Below are positions 14,697-18,329 of a stretch of 18,329 nucleotides of DNA, in pieces. The DNA comes from Candidatus Methanomethylophilaceae archaeon (lineage in GTDB: Archaea > Thermoplasmatota > Thermoplasmata > Methanomassiliicoccales > Methanomethylophilaceae). How positions within the stretch are numbered: position 1 is the first letter of the stretch; each line of letters starts with the position of its first letter. The DNA is taken from contig SKHQ01000030.1 in assembly GCA_007116915.1 (NCBI GenBank), forward strand, positions 1-18,329. Direction: 5' to 3'. The notes under the pieces are model-generated. The model was not told the origin of the DNA, made no database searches, and saw only the letters and a program-made list of their open reading frames with translations. The position numbers and the translations under genes were made by a program.

Positions 14697-15781
14697 ATGT
14701 TTTCAACGCCGAACGCCTGAAGAGGATGGAGCAGGCGATGCTCACCTGCACAATGTGCGGGTTCTGCAAGAGTGTCTGCCCTTCTTACAAGGAGGCGGGA
14801 TGGGACACCAGCGCCGCCCGGGGACGTGTAATATTGGCATATGGTTTGGTGCAGGGTGACCTGGAACCGGATGCGGATGTCATCGACAGCCTATACACCT
14901 GCACGACCTGTATGGATTGCTACCGAAGATGCCCGTCCAAGGTGGACGTGGTGGGCATCGTGGAGGATGCGAGGAAGGACATCGTAGCCAGCGGCAGGAT
15001 GCTTCCCAAGCATGCCGAGGTGGTTTCCAAAGTGAGGTCGGATGGCAACCCTTACGGCGAGAGGACGTCGGTGCCGGAAACACTGGGCATTGAACCGAGG
15101 AACGCTCCCCTGGCATATTTCGCTGGTTGTACCGCAACCTACCGTAGCAAATCCATATCACAGGCGACCCTTTCCATATTGCGGAAACTGAATGAGGACT
15201 TCACCGTTCTGGACGAGAAATGCTGCGGCAGCGTTATGGGGCGCATCGGGTGCCCGGACGATGAACTGGTCCCCATGATGGTCCGTAACGTAGAACACAT
15301 AGCTTCATTGGGCGTGGAGACGCTCATACTGTCCTGTGCCGGTTGCTACCGGATGTTCAAGGAGGATTATCCATTACACGTGGACGTTCCGTTCCGAGTG
15401 CTCCACGTATCCGAGTGGCTGGCGGAGAGGGACCTCCCGTTGCAGGCTTGTAAGAAACGCATCACCTACCACGACCCTTGCCATCTAGGCAGGCATGCCG
15501 GGGTGTATGATGCACCGCGTCAGGTAATAATGAAGATACCCGACGCAACTCTGGTGGAGATGTCCAACAACCGTGAGCAGTCCCGTTGCTGTGGTGGCGG
15601 CGGAGGGGTGAGGTCCGCCTTCCCAGATGCGGCCAAGAACATGGCATCCGCCCGATTGCAAGAAACGGATGCTGACATATTGGTCACATCCTGCCCGTTC
15701 TGCGTAACAAATCTAAAGTCTGCGAATGACGATGAGATCCCTATAATGGACCTTACCGAATTGGTGGACAGGCTGCTATGA
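14693..15781 (+). CDS. (Fe-S)-binding CCG-domain oxidoreductase subunit
   Basis: This 362-residue electron-transfer protein resembles HdrD, GlpC, GlcF and LdhE. The N-terminus has two [4Fe-4S] sites: Cys19/22/25/29 (CTMCGFCKSVCP) and Cys70/73/76/80 (CTTCMDCYRRCP). Two cysteine-rich CCG domains follow. The first has Cys146, Cys177-Cys178-Gly and Cys215/Cys218; the second has Cys263 in HDPCHLGRH, Cys299-Cys300-Gly and Cys334/Cys337. Both look complete, as in subunits that pass electrons to a quinone-like or disulfide acceptor. The FAD-binding GlcD-type partner that normally oxidises a 2-hydroxy acid is not next door. ATG 14693 overlaps the larA stop by 4 nt, and its own stop overlaps folP by 4 nt, which implies translational coupling. 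I infer a role in oxidising a 2-hydroxy acid supplied by the LarA homologue. Confidence 0.9.
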   Translation: MNVFNAERLKRMEQAMLTCTMCGFCKSVCPSYKEAGWDTSAARGRVILAYGLVQGDLEPDADVIDSLYTCTTCMDCYRRCPSKVDVVGIVEDARKDIVASGRMLPKHAEVVSKVRSDGNPYGERTSVPETLGIEPRNAPLAYFAGCTATYRSKSISQATLSILRKLNEDFTVLDEKCCGSVMGRIGCPDDELVPMMVRNVEHIASLGVETLILSCAGCYRMFKEDYPLHVDVPFRVLHVSEWLAERDLPLQACKKRITYHDPCHLGRHAGVYDAPRQVIMKIPDATLVEMSNNREQSRCCGGGGGVRSAFPDAAKNMASARLQETDADILVTSCPFCVTNLKSANDDEIPIMDLTELVDRLL

Positions 15782-16821
15782 GACCATTCGTGCGACCCTT
15801 CATGACCTCTCGGGGCAACTATGCCATGGTCGAGGACGACAGTATGGCGGACCATCTACGCGCCATGGGGTTCCAACAAGAGGGCGGCGCATTCCGCATC
15901 GAGTTGAACGATTCCGGTATGGAGGCGTTGCGCAACACCGCTCTGCAACAGGCTCTGGCCGATGCTCTTGAATCGTTATCGTCCGAGACAACGGCCACCG
16001 TATCCAAAGGCCTGAGCATGGATTATGCTGAACCACGTCTCATGGGGGTGCTCAACGTCACTCCCGATTCCTTCTCTGACGGAGGCTCCTACCTGAGTCA
16101 CCGCAAGGCGATCGACAGAGGGTTGGAGATGGTGGAGCAGGGTGCGGATATCATCGATGTCGGCGGCGAGTCCACACGTCCCTGCTCGGTGTACGTTGAC
16201 GCCCAGACGGAGATGGCGAGGGTCTTGCCGGTCATTGAGGCCTTGGCAGCCTCCACGGACGTGCCCATCTCGGTGGACACACGAAAGCCGATGGTCGCCG
16301 AAAAGGCCGTTGACAAAGGGGCGTTGATGATAAACGACGTCTCGGGATTGCGGGAGGAGGGGATGATGGAACTGGTCGCCAGCACCGGCGTCGCCGTGGT
16401 GATCATGCATATGCGCGGCACTCCGGAGGGAATGCAGGAAGACCTCCGTTATGATGACGTGGTCCACGAAGTGATGCGCTATCTCCACTATCAAAAAGAG
16501 GCTCTGATAGACAAGGGCGGCAAAGCCGGCCAAGTCATTCTCGACCCCGGTATCGGTTTCGGGAAGAGCGCCCAACAGAATCTGGACATAATCCGGAGGC
16601 TGGAGGAGATACGCGCCCTGGGTTCGCCGATACTCGTCGGTGCATCACGGAAGAGTTTCATCGCCCGGCTGTTGGCATCCGAGCCTCACGAGCGCCTCGA
16701 GGGGAGCCTGGCAGCAGCCAGTATCGCCACGGCGAACGGTGCGGACATAATCCGCGCCCATGACGTCAGTGAGACGTCCAAGGCCATCAAGGTGGCCGCG
16801 GCCCTCAGGCCTATCCGATGA
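15778..16821 (+). CDS. folP: dihydropteroate synthase with N-terminal extension
   Basis: This enzyme is predicted to condense a hydroxymethyl-dihydropterin diphosphate with p-aminobenzoate or an arylamine derivative, in folate or methanopterin-type cofactor synthesis. The TIM-barrel motifs are complete: GVLNVTPDSFSDGG (90-103), DIIDVGGESTRP (124-135), PISVDTRK (163-170), INDVSG (185-190), ILDPGIGFGKS (254-264), GASRKSF (288-294) and IRAHDV (325-330). About 85 residues precede the first motif, whereas minimal bacterial FolP has only ~10-20. That extension contains no motif I recognise. ATG 15778 overlaps the Fe-S gene stop by 4 nt, the same ATGA junction as upstream, which supports the long form. 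A shorter start at Met81 cannot be excluded. The 3' end overlaps the convergent zinc-ribbon gene by 11 nt. Confidence 0.92.
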   Translation: MRPFVRPFMTSRGNYAMVEDDSMADHLRAMGFQQEGGAFRIELNDSGMEALRNTALQQALADALESLSSETTATVSKGLSMDYAEPRLMGVLNVTPDSFSDGGSYLSHRKAIDRGLEMVEQGADIIDVGGESTRPCSVYVDAQTEMARVLPVIEALAASTDVPISVDTRKPMVAEKAVDKGALMINDVSGLREEGMMELVASTGVAVVIMHMRGTPEGMQEDLRYDDVVHEVMRYLHYQKEALIDKGGKAGQVILDPGIGFGKSAQQNLDIIRRLEEIRALGSPILVGASRKSFIARLLASEPHERLEGSLAAASIATANGADIIRAHDVSETSKAIKVAAALRPIR

Positions 16822-17011
16822 TGAAACTGAGGGCGAATACTCCCAGCATAACGGATATTATCACAACGAAAGAAGTGATCCCCCGTTGTCGTTGTGTGGA
16901 ATCCTCTGCCTTCTGCTCCCTATCGCATTCCTCAGAGCAGAACTCCTCGCTCTCGGGGATGATAGCCTCGCAGATGCGACAATGGGAATGGGGTGGCAGT
17001 CTCAGCGCCAT
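16811..17011 (-). CDS. DUF2116-like zinc-ribbon membrane protein
   Basis: This is a small protein of 66 residues. Near the N-terminus, HSHCRICEAIIP and FCSEEC give a CxxC...CxxxC zinc-binding pattern like the archaeal DUF2116 family. A charged linker (ECDREQKAEDSTQRQRG) follows, then a single hydrophobic helix (about residues 45-66) at the C-terminus. It probably sits in the membrane with the ribbon in the cytoplasm; its function is unknown. I choose ATG 17011. It gives the family-like short lead MALRLPPHSHC, and a TTTTTATC box lies 24 nt upstream. A GTG at 17056 would add 15 residues but would put that box inside the gene. It is divergent from the 139-residue protein and overlaps folP tail-to-tail. 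Confidence 0.75.
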   Translation of the reverse strand: MALRLPPHSHCRICEAIIPESEEFCSEECDREQKAEDSTQRQRGITSFVVIISVMLGVFALSFIIG

Positions 17012-17032
17012 ATGATGGTCATCCCCTCGTCC

Positions 17033-17040
17033 GATAAAAA
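17033..17040 (-). promoter_or_regulatory. TATA box for the DUF2116-like gene
   Basis: TTTTTATC on the minus strand has its TTATC core centred 24 nt upstream of ATG 17011. It decides between that ATG and the upstream GTG 17056. Confidence 0.45.
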
Positions 17041-17057
17041 GTTCTTTGGTACTCACC

Positions 17058-17065
17058 TTTATTAT
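17058..17065 (+). promoter_or_regulatory. TATA box for the 139-residue hypothetical gene
   Basis: TTTATTAT is centred about 25 nt upstream of ATG 17086, without a Shine-Dalgarno motif, again fitting a leaderless transcript. It is 17 nt from the opposing promoter at 17033-17040. Confidence 0.5.
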
Positions 17066-17085
17066 TCTGAAGTTGATTAACGGGC

Positions 17086-17505
17086 ATGTTCCAGGTATTG
17101 GGCAAAGACACTTCCATGGTCAAGCTGGGAGACGACTGGAAGGCGAGGATGTCCGAATTGGCCGGTGACGGTCCAATGCGCACCAAGCTCGATGGGCTTT
17201 TCGAATCATCCGAGTTCACCTACTTTTACAACACCGAGGTCGATGTGCACGCCTTCATATTCCAGTTGCCCGTCGAAACGCCGGACGATAAGATCGAGGA
17301 ATTCACCCGGGTCGTCCAAGAGGTCCGCTCACTGGCTGACTATCCAATGGTGGCATTCAAAGGTGCTCCGCAGCGTTGCAAACTGGTCATCACCGCCGAG
17401 ACGGAGCCGGAACTGATAGGTAAGGATAAGACGGAAGGATTCTCGTCTGGAAAACTATTCCAGCCGATATTCAACTCCTGGTCGGACCAGCGGAAACCGT
17501 TCTGA
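17086..17505 (+). CDS. hypothetical protein, 139 residues
   Basis: I do not recognise this family. The protein is soluble in appearance, with no signal peptide, membrane segment or cysteine pair. It has mixed helix and strand character, with strand-like EFTYFYNTEVDVHAFIFQL around residues 43-61, a helix at about 67-83 (KIEEFTRVVQEVRSLAD) and a strand CKLVITAET near 98-106. Its single Cys98 is not part of a motif. Supporting it as real: a TATA-like box at leaderless spacing, a clean open frame with GC-rich third positions like its neighbours, and an end that abuts the convergent ferredoxin gene with no base between stop codons. It stands alone between two divergent or convergent neighbours, so context gives no functional clue. 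Confidence 0.72.
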   Translation: MFQVLGKDTSMVKLGDDWKARMSELAGDGPMRTKLDGLFESSEFTYFYNTEVDVHAFIFQLPVETPDDKIEEFTRVVQEVRSLADYPMVAFKGAPQRCKLVITAETEPELIGKDKTEGFSSGKLFQPIFNSWSDQRKPF

Positions 17506-18150
17506 TCATACTCCGACGTTGCGGAATTCCAAGGGGATGTCCTTATCACAGGATAACATCGCCGCTTTGACGATGCCCCTGAGACGGGAACAGCAGGGCA
17601 TGTCAACCCTGAGAATCGTTACCTTACGCACATCGTTGTTGCGCAACACGCACTCCAGGGCCGATACCATGGAGCTACGTTCCTCGAGTTTGGGGCAGCA
17701 GAGGAGCAGAGCTTTGTCTCGAACCGAGTCCTTGGTGTCGGCACAGAGGTAGCCAGCACAGTCGCCGGCTACTACCAGCTCCATCATGCCTGGAAGTCGT
17801 AGACAGTCCCCTGCCATTTCCAGCTTGAGGGGCCAGTTCAAAGCACCCTCGCGGGGCATACGCACCGGTCCGCCGTTCTGTCCTTGTACCGGGATGCAGT
17901 CCTTGACCTTACTGGCAATCCTTCTGCGGACCTCAGTCTCGTCGTAATCCGCCACATCACGGAGGTCCAGGTACAGCGCCCCGTTGGGACACTCGTCGAG
18001 ACAGTCTCCGAGACCGTCGCAGAGCTGACCGTCCACCAGCCGCGCCTTGCCATCATCAACTTCGATGGCGCTACCATGGCAACTCATGGCGCAACGGGCG
18101 CATCCGGTGCAGATCTCCTCGTTGACGCAGATAACGCTCCGTAAGGGCAT
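17506..18150 (-). CDS. 4Fe-4S ferredoxin-type protein with C-terminal cysteine domain
   Basis: This is a 214-residue iron-sulfur protein of a type common in methanogens and other anaerobes. The N-terminal ferredoxin half has CTGCARCAMSC (Cys14/17/20/24) and a second site LCDGLGDCLDECPNGAL (~43-59) that follows the family pattern CDGLGxCxxxCP. The C-terminal half (~100-214) is a conserved domain of unknown role: NWPLKLEM, LVVAGDCAGY, LLCCPKLEE, VTILRVDMPCC and IPLEF. It contains further cysteines that could bind metal or take part in redox chemistry. It is probably a cytoplasmic electron carrier or small reductase; the partner is unknown. ATG 18150 has no Shine-Dalgarno motif but has a strong AAAAGGATTATC promoter 26 nt upstream. 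It lies downstream of tRNA-Pro on the same strand, apparently as a separate transcript. Confidence 0.87.
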   Translation of the reverse strand: MPLRSVICVNEEICTGCARCAMSCHGSAIEVDDGKARLVDGQLCDGLGDCLDECPNGALYLDLRDVADYDETEVRRRIASKVKDCIPVQGQNGGPVRMPREGALNWPLKLEMAGDCLRLPGMMELVVAGDCAGYLCADTKDSVRDKALLLCCPKLEERSSMVSALECVLRNNDVRKVTILRVDMPCCSRLRGIVKAAMLSCDKDIPLEFRNVGV

Positions 18151-18173
18151 AAGACGGGAAAGGCCCTATGAGA

Positions 18174-18185
18174 GATAATCCTTTT
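18174..18185 (-). promoter_or_regulatory. BRE/TATA promoter of the ferredoxin gene
   Basis: The minus strand reads AAAAGGATTATC, with the TTATC core centred 26 nt upstream of ATG 18150. It is almost identical to the thiL promoter (AAAAGGCTTATC) at the same spacing and is the clearest example of the leaderless promoter pattern in this window. Confidence 0.6.
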
Positions 18186-18209
18186 CTTATTCACGCTGTT
18201 ATGAGAAGT

Positions 18210-18214
18210 AAAAA
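18210..18214 (-). terminator. oligo-T terminator after tRNA-Pro
   Basis: On the minus strand CTTCTTTTTACTTC follows the tRNA 3' CCA by 10 nt. A run of five T in a pyrimidine-rich context is a typical archaeal intrinsic termination signal, and it separates the tRNA from the ferredoxin promoter. Confidence 0.5.
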
Positions 18215-18224
18215 GAAGGGGATT

Positions 18225-18300
18225 TGGTGGGACCGCCCAGATTTGAACTGGAGTTACTGCCACCCCAAGGCAGAAGGATACCAAGCTACCCCACGGTCCC
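18225..18300 (-). tRNA. tRNA-Pro (anticodon GGG), CCA encoded
   Basis: The minus strand folds as a full cloverleaf. The acceptor stem is GGGACCG (18300-18294) paired with CGGTCCC (18235-18229). The anticodon stem CTGCC/GGCAG encloses the loop TTGGGGT, whose positions 34-36 are GGG, reading proline codons CCC and CCU. The T stem TCCAG/CTGGG encloses TTCAAAT. The four-base variable region is TAAC and the discriminator base is A. The 3' CCA is encoded in the DNA (18227-18225). The D arm is slightly weak, with GGG pairing to CCT and a T-T mismatch at 13-22. No intron is present. The tail lies 75 nt upstream of the ferredoxin gene. Confidence 0.93.
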
Positions 18301-18329
18301 AGTTGTGAAAAGGGTTTTAACCCAGAGGC

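Noticed and set aside
15976..16575. 199-codon minus-strand, His/Asp-rich open frame antisense to folP
   Set aside because: It is antisense to all of the main dihydropteroate synthase motifs; no support for expression.
1..18329. CRISPR arrays, insertion sequences, integrases, defence islands
   Set aside because: No spaced direct repeats, terminal inverted repeats, transposase or nuclease-helicase signatures were found; gene content is core metabolism and repair.

Overview
The window reads as an ordinary, gene-dense piece of an archaeal chromosome, most likely from the Thermoplasmatota and possibly near the Methanomassiliicoccales. The phylum call is an inference from several features. There is an alkyltransferase–endonuclease V fusion of the kind described from Ferroplasma. 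There is an archaeal A24 (preflagellin/prepilin) peptidase and a DUF2116 zinc-ribbon protein. Many start codons lie about 24-31 nt downstream of a TATA-like box and lack a Shine-Dalgarno motif, which suggests leaderless transcripts. I see no phage, transposon, CRISPR array or rRNA. No gene-free stretch exceeds about 220 bases.

Left block (1-3412, minus strand): an operon read lrp > dapA > dapB > lysC. An Lrp/AsnC regulator leads the first enzymes of diaminopimelate/lysine synthesis; aspartokinase runs off the left edge. Divergent from it is a copper-type P1B ATPase (3630-6050). Next come, on the minus strand, a periplasm-facing MscS channel and a fused O6-alkylguanine alkyltransferase/endonuclease V (8488-6040). 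An A24 signal peptidase (8569-9429) follows on the plus strand.

Middle block (9416-13347, minus strand): thiL > M28 peptidase > AmmeMemoRadiSam-type radical SAM enzyme > HhH-GPD DNA glycosylase homologue. The glycosylase homologue has lost the expected catalytic Asp.

Right block (13449-16821, plus strand): three genes joined by 4-nt ATGA overlaps. They are a LarA-family nickel racemase with all key residues, a two-cluster plus two-CCG iron-sulfur protein, and a dihydropteroate synthase with an N-terminal extension. This is the most intriguing unit in the window, because it couples 2-hydroxy-acid chemistry to a pterin gene. It is followed by a small zinc-ribbon membrane protein, an unrecognised 139-residue protein, a 4Fe-4S ferredoxin-like protein and tRNA-Pro(GGG).

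The four convergent gene pairs all overlap or abut at their stop codons. The divergent promoters are compact and back-to-back.
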